NCBI GenBank assembly: GCA_030141605.1
Contig: JAQGDQ010000057.1
Location: 620,001 to 684,000 of the forward strand
Direction of reading: 5' to 3'
Length of the DNA: 64,000 bases
From: Tubiluchus corallicola
Taxonomy: Eukaryota; Priapulida; Priapulimorpha; Priapulimorphida; Tubiluchidae
A model generated the notes under the pieces. The model worked only from the letters and a program-made list of their open reading frames with translations, searched no databases and was not told where the DNA came from. A program made the translations under genes and the position numbers. This document shows, in pieces, positions 49,684-64,000 of this stretch. Numbering within the stretch: position 1 is the stretch's first letter; each line of letters begins with the position of its first letter.

Positions 49684-49804
49684 CTTTGAACTGGTCATGA
49701 CTATCAGTAGCTGAGGTTTGCCGCATTATGTCCATTAGATGCTGTTCTAAACCTGTGAATCGCATTGTGTCCAAACCCGTGCCTGCATTTGCATTCGGCC
49801 TGTC
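49684..49804 (-). CDS. Best candidate coding exon, 121 bp, unidentified protein
   Basis: Minus strand. The acceptor has a long T-rich tract (aattttttgtatttgttatag), and the donor AAAG|gtatgt matches the animal consensus. The enclosed 121 bp is about 47 % G+C against roughly 35 % in its flanks. Only one frame is open (40 codons, phase 0 in, phase 1 out); both others stop. It reads DRPNANAGTGLDTMRF, then TGLEQHLMDIMRQTS, then ATDSHDQFK: polar N-terminal part, an amphipathic helix around EQHLMDIMRQ, and a polar end. Its phase permits splicing to 9738-9788 and then 4944-5004. I do not recognise the protein; a nuclear or regulatory protein would fit the composition, but that is guesswork. It remains possible that this is a pseudo-exon. 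Confidence 0.45.
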
Positions 49805-53244
<3,440 letters not shown>

Positions 53245-53268
53245 CTCTTTCCCTCTCCCTCCCTTTGT

Positions 53269-55059
53269 TACTTTACTATTGATACAGGGCACAACTATCA
53301 AGGTGATATGTTTATGTATAAGAGTTATTGCCAGTTACTATATTGACCTTGTGCATACTACAAGGCTGACGAACTGGTTATCTGAAGCTTTTCTGCTGAA
53401 TTCATCAGCAACCACCTAACTCGGATAGGGTTAAACAGGAAGCCAAACAAACCAGGCCGACTAAAATATGGGACAGAATGCGGAACTGGAATAATAACAG
53501 AAGTGCTAGTGCCTGTGGAGAAGTTAGACGCTATTACGCCCTTAAGAATTAAAAAAGGCAATATTCTTTGCTTACTGGCGTATTGTGTTCATTGGCGCAA
53601 CAAGATGGATGAAAAAACGATAATGAAATAAACAAGTCACTTTTTCGTATTTATTTTGCAATGGATTAGAAACGCCATTCTTATATAATAAATATACACC
53701 TCACCGTGTAATTAAGGATTTCACGACGTTGCAGTACAGAGAGGTTGCCATATTTGCAATTCTTGCACTTCACCGTAAAGAAATTTTATTATCATTTAAG
53801 TCGCTAAAATCGGTTAGGAAAGGCTATTAAAGTTGCTTGGTAGAAAACAGTAACAGACCTGGAGACAGTCTGGCATGTCGGACGGAGACTCCTGGCTAGG
53901 TCACGTGATCTAAACATGTCGTCTTGCTATCAGCGAAATTAATGCTCAGGGACTATTGGTAAGAATTCGTGTAACTTTTAATATCAAGAAAGATTGCCTG
54001 TTAGTGTAAGATTAACTAGTGGAGTCAATCAGTATATTATCGGTACGATATTTATTTAAATTCGATAACTCATGCTAGCTACTGAAACTAAATAAAGATC
54101 TCCTCTTATCTTAGCAGTACATTCTATTGTGAATGTATCAGTCTAATTTTTCTCTAAATTTAATCATTTGCGACTGTGTTATCTGTGTACTGCCTACGAA
54201 AATTGCAAAAAACCTTACATGAATGGACAAACCTTTTAAATATTTTTAAATTTTTTACGATGAATTCATTCAATCTATTACTTCGATCGTCAGTCACCTG
54301 CCAAGCTAGTATATTCGTAAATCCACATTCTTGGTTAACTTAGCATATCCTAGTATAAAAAACTCCAGTTTACATCATCCATATAAATTCTTTACTTTGC
54401 AAAAAGACACATTCTGCAACTAGCAGCTTTCTTTGTTTGCTTCTGCCTTAAAGACAATTTCTCATTAAACAACTATAAGTTAAGTAATAAACTTCAACTA
54501 TAAAGAAACGACGTACGCTATCACGTGTCGAATATAACTCCTCCTCATGTTTCAGCATGTAATATAAAATCTGGTATGCTTCTGTTGTTACAGCTCGTCC
54601 ACATTGTTTGTTATTTTGAGAGTAACAAGACGCATGCATTCTTACGAGCTAGAGGAATACATGCAGGAAAAGAAACCACACTGAAGCCATAGTTAGCTCA
54701 CAGAAACTAGGTCAAAATTTTGAGATTGTCGAGGAGACCCTGGTGAATTTCTCTGTTTCTCATCATTAATAACCAGTCGCTTCTAGCACAAACAGATTTG
54801 TTATATCGCAGTGAATAGAAGTACAGCGACTTGTTAGCAATAACAAAAGCATTAATTTTTAAACATAATTCAAATATGCAAGCTTTTCTAAATATAGGAG
54901 CATATACATATACTATGGTAATGAAATAATTACTGAGAGAAACGTTCAGGCGTTAAATGTTTGCATAAATTGACAGATGTCAATGTTGACAGATTCTTAT
55001 CTAAGAAATAAAATTTTTAAACAAGAAACTCTTTTATGAAGCAATACAAACATATATTC
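53269..55059. other. Unique DNA, nothing firm
   Basis: No gene recognised. A TCACGTGA site with flanking G/C (ggtcacgtgatc) is at 53901-53908. Confidence 0.5.
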
Positions 55060-55640
55060 TAGATAAGATTTTTAGATTAGATTAGATTACATTCAAATAG
55101 TTAATCCTATTATTTATTATAGTATCCGTACATGCACTAAAATTAACAGTAAAATGTGTACAATAATAAATTAAAATTTAAAATAGATACCGATAAAATG
55201 GATACGCTACACAAAGAGTAAAATTGCTACCTACAAAAGTGTCTACAAAAGTACAAATTTGTTAAAAAGTCCATATTCAATAATCTTTGACTAAATAATT
55301 ATTTATCTGAGGCGGCATTTACCAGTGAATTGAGTGAAGACCCATTTATATGTTCAAAAAGAGAATTCCAGTACTTGACAGCTCTCTATTAACAAGCGAC
55401 GATACAGATCGACTTACACAAAGTTCGAGGCAATAATCCCTAGAAATTCTAGGAGAATGGGTAAAAAAATCATTTCTATCTAAATCCAGACGAGTAATAT
55501 TGTAGTACACTTTAGATCATAATGAATTCTTCTCTCCTCTAATGACAACACATTCAAAGCTATAATGTTATAGTGTAAGATACGGAAGTAAAATAGATAC
55601 ACCAACAGACGCAAGCCCTTTACTTCTTGACAGTTACATT
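55060..55640 (-). mobile_element. Non-LTR retrotransposon 3' end with (AATCT)n-like tail, decayed
   Basis: Minus strand. A frame around 55560-55500 reads LNVLSLEERRIHYDL. After a shift come YYNITRLDLDRNDFFTHSP and RISRDYCLELCVSRSV, and after another shift YWNSLFEHINGSSLNSL. These correspond to the C-terminal 'L-x-S-L-E-x-R-R-I-x-x-D-L … D-x-x-x-F-F-T … W-N-S-L-P-x-x-I-V-x-S-x-S-L-N-S-F' block of CR1/jockey-like RTs. An A/T-rich 3' UTR follows and ends in tandem taatc units (plus-strand 55073-55089, TTAGATTAGATTAGATT), a plausible element tail. At least two frameshifts; 5' parts are absent. Confidence 0.65.
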
Positions 55641-58486
55641 ACTAAGAAGCCAAACAGTTTCCTGAACAGTACTTTAGCTGATTTCGCCTATAAAAACCTC
55701 GTCATCACCATGATTTATAACATAATAAATGAATATTATCTAAAGCAAAAAGTAGTTTATATTGTCCATCCGCGAGACGGTTTTCCAATATTATTTAGAC
55801 AGTTTTATAGGCGTACGACCATCACCAGACTAGCACACTAATTAAAACTTAATTAACAGCCTCCTTTTTGCCCTTTCGCATTTCCGCAGTGAAGTAAATA
55901 ACGTATGCAATGCTCTAGAGAGGCATACAAGTACAGCGGAACGAAGTGCTGTACCAAGTACAGGTCGATATATCATCCTCTCAGCGTCAGCAGCATCGTG
56001 GGATGCTGCAGCTCTATCATCATCAGATCCCTAAGTCAGGCCGTGCACTGAATGCATCCACCAGAAGTAATTGTCAGTTTTGCTATTGAAGCCCAGGGCG
56101 GATCCAAAATCCAACTAACTAAAACAACACAATAAGCAAGAGACCACGGACAGGCGACCCTGGAAACAATTAATTGATTCAGAAGCACAAACAGATAAAA
56201 GAAATTTTTTGATATTCATAGGACTAGAAAAGTCATCTGTCCATTACTGCTTTTCCTTGAAATTTTCATTCATAGAAACTCTACTTTCCCAATCATAGCG
56301 CAGCCTCTTCCTCATCTCGAAGAAACCCCTGCGTCCAATATCAAACAGTTAATATCGATCACCGATAACTGGGTGCTGACGTCATAACATGAAGTAAATT
56401 AACAGTTGGTTGTTTTACAAGGTAGTTATAGTATATTAGCAGGGAAGTGGCTACATGGTGTAATATGAACTCCTGCGTTGCTGTGCAAACACTGCACTGC
56501 TCTGTGTTTTACACGCATTACATTTACTTAGTAGCGATAAAATAACCCATTGATTAATGTGGGTCTTAAAGTTCAAAAATTCTCGTTTTTGTGTCAATCC
56601 TAATACTGTATCATGTAAGATAAACTAATATTCATAGGAAAACGTTTAAGCGACCGCAATCCAAATTTAATTCTGCTTTGCTTAAATTAATATACAGCAC
56701 ATAGAATGTTATTTAAAGAAAGACCTATTCAAAGCACAGAGCGAAAAGATCAAATTTGACATCTCAATTTATTCCAAAATTATTGAGTTTAATAATTCAA
56801 TATTAAGTTCTTTCTAGTCTATAATCGGTTCACACAAAGAAAAAACATTATTACCAGTAGTGTGAACAAAAAATCTGGCACAGTGGACTCTTGTTTAGAA
56901 AATAAAACATGACATTTATAGAACAAATAGTTTCTTCCAGTAATACACTTATAAAATCAAGTGTAAGCTCAGACGGCTATTTCTATAGAAATTAAGATCG
57001 GATCAGCTTGGCGTTCCGTCTCGGATGAGGTCAATGGAGTCGCGTAAATAAACAATTCGGCATTCTACAAGTCTATATTAATATTTTAAGCTAGTCAGTC
57101 ATTTTTCAAAAATTAACCAGCTTCAATAGGTTTGATTTAGGTAAACTAGCTTCAGCATTCAGGTGCAGCGTCAGCTGTCTGAAACGACGATGAAACTTGG
57201 CTTCATACGATCAAGGTCACCTTGACAAAGCAAAATGTCGCTGGCGGGTGTATTTACAGTTCAGTCATAATCAGATATTTTCTGTAGGTGAATTGAAATT
57301 CCAGTTCAAGGAGATAAAAGAACATCTATTGACTTGGACGCTCTTTTCAAGGAGACAGAAGATCATCGTGGACGCCTTGGTAATGAAGCATCATCTTCAG
57401 GCTCTGCAGAGTAGCTGATCTAATTACAGCTTCAAGCAGTAATTAAGCATGGCGTCTACAAGCATTTCAAATCAACCATTAATTTATTTTCAACTGACGA
57501 ACGTCTTTTTACCCGCGGGTATAGTTTGTAAAATGGACAGAGTTACGAATTCCGAATTTGTCTTTAAAAGACTCAGAGTACCACTATTTCAATCAATAAT
57601 CATAAACCGGAAAGATAATAACGCTTCATCGCTGACTTTGACAAGTTTTAGGGAGAAAGTAAGATTATCAGTTAACATCAATTTCATTATTATCATTATT
57701 AGAATCTTGACTCCAGATGTCATTATCGTTATCAATGCCGAAATGATGGTCATTATCATTTCATCATCATTACCGTCACTCTGTGACTATACCATTTTCA
57801 TTATACGTTCTTATACAAATACTCCACTCTCGGTCTCAATCCAGCTCATTTTTGACTCAAACTGAGTGGATATCCCCACGCACCTGGCGTTAAACCAAAC
57901 ACTGCAACATTCCATTGCACACAAGCCAGTGGGAATCCCAGTTATTTTAGAAGGTAGAGCCTAGCTGGCTTCAAAGAGGGAATGCTCTAAGAAAGATGAT
58001 GTTTCTTTACAAATGGATACAGCTGGTATCGCTTGATTGATCTAACCCCTATGTCAATGTTGTCACATTGGTGTCATAGACATAGAGTGAACTGCATGCA
58101 AGAAAAGTACCTACAAGATGGCGCATTGAAAACAGATTACTATCAGCACACACTGGATGATGTATGATGGTCTCTAATGCAATGCTAAAGGCAAGGCGAT
58201 ATCTTTTTGTTATTGATTGAAAAAATAATAATTATTTTTTTCAAACTAGGACCTGTGAGGTTGCGCACACCAGATATTCATCCAAAATACCTGGTACTTA
58301 TTTAAAAAAAATCTGAATTAGCAAAACGTGCAGGCTTTATTATGGCAAACAAGAAACGGAGTCACTTTACCACTACAACTATCACCACCAACTATCACTG
58401 CTAACTTAAATCCGTCCCATTCAGCTTTTAAAAATTATTTCCGTTTTGGTCATGCTACCTTTTTCAGAACTGATGTAAATATATTC
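55641..58486. other. Unique DNA, no gene established
   Basis: The 138-codon plus frame at 57449-57865 owes its length to a degenerate ATT/ATC stretch (about 57685-57775) that yields Ile runs, and its other half has no motif. A perfect 15-bp palindrome TCAAGGTCACCTTGA lies at 57211-57225. A short hairpin (GCAGCATC / GATGCTGC) lies near 55990. Confidence 0.45.
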
Positions 58487-58660
<174 letters not shown>

Positions 58661-59106
58661 CAATCTCATCAATATAAGTAAAATACAACACAAAAAATCA
58701 CTATAACTTACAAAATGTCATGCACTTCACTATCTAAGATAATGTTTTACAGATTTAAAGCACGACAACAAATTCCAGAAGAAAGTTAAGCAAGAATGTG
58801 ACTACTAGGAAAATCGCGTTTCAGCTATTTCATCTGCCATATTGAAGTCAGTAATACAACTGCATTGTATACAGATGACGCTCTACCAGTTCAACATTTC
58901 TTCTTGAAGTATTATCACGCGCACATGATTAGCAACATTGAGAACTATAGAGATGCAGCCTTCCTTAAAATCAGATAATTGTGACAACAAATCAACGGCC
59001 AAGCAAATACGAAATTGAACTAGAACGGGACCCGCCTTTCAACTATAAGATTACTGCCCAGTTTATTACTCGGTGCTTCAAGGGCGATTAACATAGCTGA
59101 TATAAA
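58661..59106. other. Unique DNA between TTTA array and satellite
   Basis: About 450 bp; possible 3' UTR of a non-LTR element on the minus strand. No coding segment. The sequence changes abruptly into the satellite at 59107. Confidence 0.4.
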
Positions 59107-61666
59107 GCGGTCACTGAACAGCAGTAGTGAAATCTTTAGAAACCGAGCGACGGCTCGTACTAATCCGTGCCCCTTAGCGGTCACTGAGCAGTAGTAGTGA
59201 AATCTTTAGAAACCGAGCGATGGCTCGTACTAATCCGTGCCACTCAGCGGTCACTGAGCAGTAGTAGTGAAATCTTTAGAAACCGAGCGACTGCTCGTAC
59301 TAATCCGTGCCCCTCAGCGGTCACTGAACAGCAGTAGTGAAATCTTTAGAAACCGAGCGATGGCTCGTACTAATCCGTGCCCCTCAGCGGTCACTGAACA
59401 GCAGTAGTGAAATCTTTAGAAACCGAGCGACGGCTCGTACTAATCCGTGCCCCTTAGCGGTCACTGAGCAGTAGTAGTGAAATCTTTAGAAACCGAGCGA
59501 TGGCTCGAACTAATCCGTGCCCCTCAGCGGTCACTGAGCAGTAGTAGTGAAATCTTTAGAAACCGAGCGACTGCTCGTACTAATCCGTGCCCCTCAGCCG
59601 AGCAGTAGTAGTGAAATCTTTAGAAACCGAGCGATGGCTCGTACTACTCCGTGCCCCTCAGCGGTCACCGAGCAGTAGTAGTGAAATCTTTAGAAACCGA
59701 GCGACCGCTCATACTAATCCGTGCCCCTTAGCGGTTACCGAGCAGTAGTAGTGAAACCTTTAGAAACCGAGCGACTGCTCGTACTAATCCGTGCCCCTCA
59801 GCCGAGCAGTAGTAGTGAAATCTTTAGAAACCGAGCGATGGCTCGTACTAATCCGTGCCCCTCAGCGGTCACTGAGCAGTAGTAGTGAAATCTTTAGAAA
59901 CCGAGCGACTGCTCGTACTAATCCGTGCCCCTCAGCCGAGCAGTAGTAGTGAAATCTTTAGAAACCGAGCGACCGCTCGTACTAATCCGTGCCCCTTAGC
60001 GGTTACCGAGCAGTAGTAGTGAAATCTTTAGAAACCGAGCGACTGCTCGTACTAATCCGTGCCCCTCAGCGGTCACCGAGCAGTAGTAGTGAAATCTTTA
60101 GAAACCGAGCGACCGCTCGTACTAATCCGTGCCCCTCAGCGGTCACCGAGCAGTAGTAGTGAAATCTTTAGAAACCGAGCAATGGCTCGTACTAATCCGT
60201 GCCCCTCAGCGGTCACCGAGCAGTAGTAGTGAAATCTTTAGAAACCGAGTGACCGCTCGTACTAATCCGTGCCCCTTAGCGGTCACTGAGCAGTAGTAGT
60301 GAAATCTTTAGAAACCGAGCGATGGCTCGTACTAATCCGTGCCCCTCAGCGGTCACCGAGCAGTAGTAGTGAAATCTTTAGAAACCGAGCGACTGCTCGT
60401 ACTAATCCGTGCCCCTCAGCCGAGCAGTAGTAGTGAAATCTTTAGAAACCGAGCGACCGCTCATACTAATCCGTGCCCCTTAGCGGTTACCGAGCAGTAG
60501 TAGTGAAACCTTTAGAAACTGAGCGATGGCTCGTACTAATCCATGCCCCTTAGCGGTCACTGAGCAGTAGTAGTGAAATCTTTAGAAACCGAGCGACCGC
60601 TCGTACTAATCCGTGCCCCTCAGCGGTCACCGAGCAGTAGTAGTGAAATCTTTAGAAACCGACCGACTGCTCGTACTAATCCGTGCCCCTCAGCGGTCAC
60701 CGAGCAGTAGTAGTGAAATCTCCAGAAACCGAGTGACGGCTCGTACTAATCCGTGCGCCTCAGCTGTCACTGAGCAGTAGTAGTGAAACCTTTAGAAACC
60801 GAGCGACTGCTCGTACTAATCCGTGCCCCTCAGCGGTCACTGAGCAGTAGTAGTGAAATCTTTAGAAACCGAGCGACTGCTCGTACTAATCCGTGCCCCT
60901 CAGCGGTCACCGAGCAGTAGTAGTGAAATCTTTAGAAACCGACCAACCGCTCGTACTAATCCGTGCCCCTCAGCGGTCACCGAGCAGTAGTAGTGAAATC
61001 TTTAGAAACCGAGCGATGGCTCGTACTAATCCGTGCCCCTAAGCGGTCACCGAGCAGTAGTAGTGAAATCTTTAGAAACCGAGTGACGGCTCGTGCTAAT
61101 CTGTGCCCCTAGCGGTCACCGAGCAGTAGTAGTGAAATCTTTAGAAACCGAGCGACGGCTCGTGCTAATCCGTGCCCCTCAGTGGTCACTGAGCAGTAGT
61201 AGTGAAATCTTTAGAAACCGAGCGACCGCTCGTGCTAATCCGTGCCCCTCAGTGGTCACCGAGCAGTAGTAGTGAAATCTTTAGAAACCGAGCGACGGCT
61301 CGTACTAATCCGTGCCCCTCAGTGGTCACTGAGCAGTAGTAGTGAAATCTTTAGAAACCGACCGACCGCTCGTACTAATCCGTGCCCCTCAGCGGTCACT
61401 GAGCAGTAGTAGTGAAATCTTTAGAAACCGAGCGATGGCTCGTACTAATCCGTGCCCCTCAGCGGTCACCGAGCAGTAGTAGTGAAATCTTTAGAAACTG
61501 AGCGACGGCTCGTGCTAATCCGTGCCGCTCAGCGGTCACCGAGCAGTAGTAGTGAAATCTTTAGAAACCGAGCGACGGCTCGTGCTAATCCGTGCCCCTC
61601 AGCGGTCACCCAGCAGTAGTAGTGAAATCTTTAGAAACCGAGCGACCTCTCGTACTAATCCGTGCC
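59107..61666. repeat. Satellite array, 70-bp unit, 37 copies
   Basis: The unit starts gcggtcacYgagcagtagtag, continues gaaatctttagaaaccgagc and ends ctaatccgtgcccctca. Four units carry the same 6-bp deletion (ggtcac lost, 64 bp), one has a 1-bp deletion, and the last is cut 5 bp short. These lengths account exactly for 37 copies. Variation is concentrated in three bases of the centre (gacgg, gatgg, gactg, gaccg before ctcg). Each unit contains a short inverted repeat around this spot (CGAGC…GCTCG; in the gacc variants also AGCGGTC…GACCGCT). Seventy is not a multiple of three, so long translation is impossible. G+C is about half, clearly above the surroundings. Confidence 0.97.
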
Positions 61667-62302
61667 ATTGTATATTAAAATTAGGAATATCAGAAAAAGC
61701 AAGCATCTAAGAACTACATATGTAAAGGGTCTTTTAAAATTTTAAAAAGCTAAAAATATATACAACATACATATACCAGATGCTCTGCTATAATTATTAC
61801 AATAATAAAATGCAAATAATAACTACAAATTACACGAAGTACTGAAATATAACGATTATGTACTTAAAAAATTAATAAAAGTTGACGCTGCATGGGAGAC
61901 ATATTTGTTTGGAACAGAGTTATATTTTTAAAATAAAAGCGTGCCTTGATGAATTACATAGTTGTTAGTCAAATTAGATATGAGGCAATTGGACGTGGAT
62001 GTCTAAGCTGCGTTTAGGTGAGCTTATTGTTGTTTGTGGCATACGACGGCCGGGTAAATCTGGGTTTGTAAATGTTTTCTAAGTTTGTTTTTGAATACTT
62101 TTTGTTTTAGAACGCATTAATGCTTTTGAATACTTCACAAGCTTCCGAGCTATTCGGATCAGTAAGATGTTCATAACTTGTTTCGAATTATGTTATGATT
62201 CTATTGCCACGAGCTGATTCAGAATTTTATTAAATTATCAGAAACCTTAGACAAATGACAATAGAACTGGAAAATAGAAATAGACAAACACAGATACATA
62301 CA
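61667..62302. other. Unique A+T-rich DNA, nothing seen
   Basis: Composition drops back sharply to A/T-rich immediately after the satellite. No gene or repeat. Confidence 0.5.
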
Positions 62303-62400
62303 TACACACACACGCGCGCGCGCGGGCGCACCCTCCCTCTTACACGCGCACGCAAGCACGCACACACGCACACACGCACGCGCACCCTCACGCACACACA
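62303..62400. repeat. CA/CG-rich alternating purine-pyrimidine tract
   Basis: CACACG and CGCG runs with short interruptions (ggg, ccctccctctt). Much of it alternates purine and pyrimidine and would favour Z-DNA. It explains the Cys/Ala/Arg/Val-rich 60-codon frame on the minus strand. Confidence 0.9.
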
Positions 62401-64000
62401 TATAACTCTAAACTAATACTGTACTGTACTACTAAAACCCAACTATATTAATGGCCACTAGACCAATCTTAATCACTCTGCAGCATATTTATCTATACAT
62501 AGATATTTAGATACATCTATTAGTGTCAAAAATACATACAATACACGAAAAAACATGTCTATACATACATATAGAGCTATAAAATCTATACATACAGTAT
62601 AAATATATATATATATAAATTATTATAATGTAACAAAATTTTAACTGTAACACCAAAATGCGCTTTTCTGCTAGTATGTGAAAAATATTGCAAGTGAAGA
62701 TGAACGCACATGCCTACAACTTTACAGTTTAGGTTAAATAACTGACGCATTCCATTGCTAAAAACACAGTTTTGATTACAGGGTGTGGTAGCTCGATATT
62801 ACCCTGTTAGGTACCAGAATCCATTCAACATGGAAAATCCAACCTCTAATAATTTAATAAAATCAACTAGGAAATTCGGCCATATCTTTTTAATGACTTT
62901 CCTTGTAAGTTGAGACCATGATTCCCTTAATCTACAGCCATCTCACCGCGAGGAAAATTCGGCGATTGATAAAGGAAAAAATATCAACGTAACAGTCGCA
63001 TTTCTCAGCAACTTTAGACTGTTTAACCCTTGCAAAGTGCAAGCAAACAAATATCTGTCCACGCTTTCTCACTATGCATTCCACATATAAACATACAGAA
63101 TGAAATCTGACGCAGAAAAAATGTGGCTTCAAGAGAAAAATGATGTAACACGCAATCAGGACAATGCCAAGGACACTTGGGTAATAATCACAGTCACGTC
63201 GAGGACCACTGAAGAATAAAAAGAAAAGCATTTGTTGCGAAATGCGCTAATATGAAACACATGTCGCATCTGATGTTACAGTAACTACAGCAACAACCTT
63301 GATTTTTCATGCTGAGCGTTAGAGACTTTTTCTCTTCGACTTAATCCGTCGACTATTGGAACTGAGCAAAACGCGTATACAAAGAAGCCATAAATACTAG
63401 TTGCGTTAGGGGGCAACTAGAGTTCACAGACTAATTAATTATAGAACTTTGCAGCTAGCAAGCAGCTCTTTTAGATTATCAGGCTATTTAGCATCAAGAC
63501 TATATGAAAAATTGGAAACCATGACTTTCAAAGAGAAAGAACACAACGTTTCAAACTACTACACATGGTTGTGATTCTGTCTCGTGTTTTTATCTACTGT
63601 GCTTCTTCTATCTACTTGTATCCTTTTTAGCGTGACATTGTTCTTGATGTGTTAATAATATAAACAAAAAGCTCCCCCAAAATAATTCCAATAATTCCTT
63701 ATGATTTTTGTCTCTCTTTATTTTTTAATTTTTCGTTCACCTGAAGAACAACTATATAGTGGTACTTTGAAATATTATGTTCTTTAATCTTTTTTCCTTG
63801 TTTATGGTTGTGGGATTTTTTTTATTCATGACTTATTTGAAATACATGTATATATTATCTTCAGTACTTATTATTTAGGAAAAGTTAAATATTTGTTTCA
63901 ATGGTTTTTCCTGATCAATGATAGGCGTTTATAATGAAGTAACGTTTTAAAATGACTTCAATGTAAACAATGTGTTGACCAGGCATGTATACAACACCGG
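62401..64000. other. Unique DNA, nothing firm
   Basis: Ordinary A+T-rich sequence to the window end. A 99-codon minus frame (62932-63231) has Phe/Leu-rich start and Cys-containing centre but no recognisable domain or good splice context. Confidence 0.45.

Noticed and set aside
57449-57865. 138-codon frame with Ile-rich segment
   Set aside because: The Ile runs come from a degenerate ATT/ATC repeat; the remaining part has no recognisable domain.
59107-61666. CRISPR-like array
   Set aside because: The repeats are directly tandem with no unique spacers, and the surrounding sequence is animal-type nuclear DNA.
62219-62401. Cys/Arg/Ala-rich small protein
   Set aside because: Direct translation of the CA/CG alternating tract.

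Overview
The window reads as non-coding DNA from a metazoan nuclear genome, most likely an invertebrate. It is A+T-rich (roughly two thirds by eye). No open frame above about 160 codons has non-repetitive composition, and there is no operon-like packing. Instead there are degraded non-LTR retrotransposons, mariner-type DNA transposons, long microsatellites, minisatellites, one satellite array and a tRNA-derived sequence. Strong-looking splice sites, polypyrimidine tracts and short, relatively G+C-rich islands suggest intergenic and/or intronic sequence of an intron-rich animal gene. The phylum cannot be fixed from the window.

Layout. 1-10 kb: unique A+T-rich DNA with a non-LTR reverse transcriptase (RT) fragment at 2.7-3.3 kb and three small candidate exons on the minus strand (4.1, 4.9 and 9.7 kb). 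10-13 kb: trinucleotide/hexanucleotide arrays, a CA/CG tract, a TA tract and a mariner remnant ending in a recognisable terminal repeat at 13.05 kb. 13.6-19.3 kb: two larger RT remnants on the minus strand, a 37-bp minisatellite and a tRNA-Ser-like sequence. 19-32 kb: mostly unique, with a ~25-bp minisatellite (23.3-23.9 kb), a dispersed repeat (28.7-29.8 kb), a second mariner copy (30.8-31.9 kb) and a 39-bp minisatellite (32.0-32.3 kb). 33.8-34.0 kb: a near-perfect 209-bp hairpin element. 38.7-39.5 kb: a transposon-like element with repetitive inverted ends. 42.2-43.1 kb: a degenerate tandem array. 45.1-45.8 kb: another copy of the dispersed repeat. 49.7 kb: the best candidate coding exon (121 bp, minus). 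52.3-53.2 kb: (CA)20 followed by 460 uninterrupted CT dinucleotides. 55.1-55.6 kb: a fourth RT fragment. 58.5-58.66 kb: a TTTA array. 59.1-61.7 kb: 37 copies of a 70-bp satellite unit containing a hairpin. 62.3-62.4 kb: an alternating purine-pyrimidine tract.

No complete gene can be demonstrated. The only hint of a host gene is a set of small candidate exons on the minus strand: 49.7, 9.7 and 4.9 kb have consensus splice sites and can be joined in one reading phase. They match no family I recognise and could be pseudo-exons. The window is best read as a record of repeat invasion and tandem-array growth, perhaps inside long introns.
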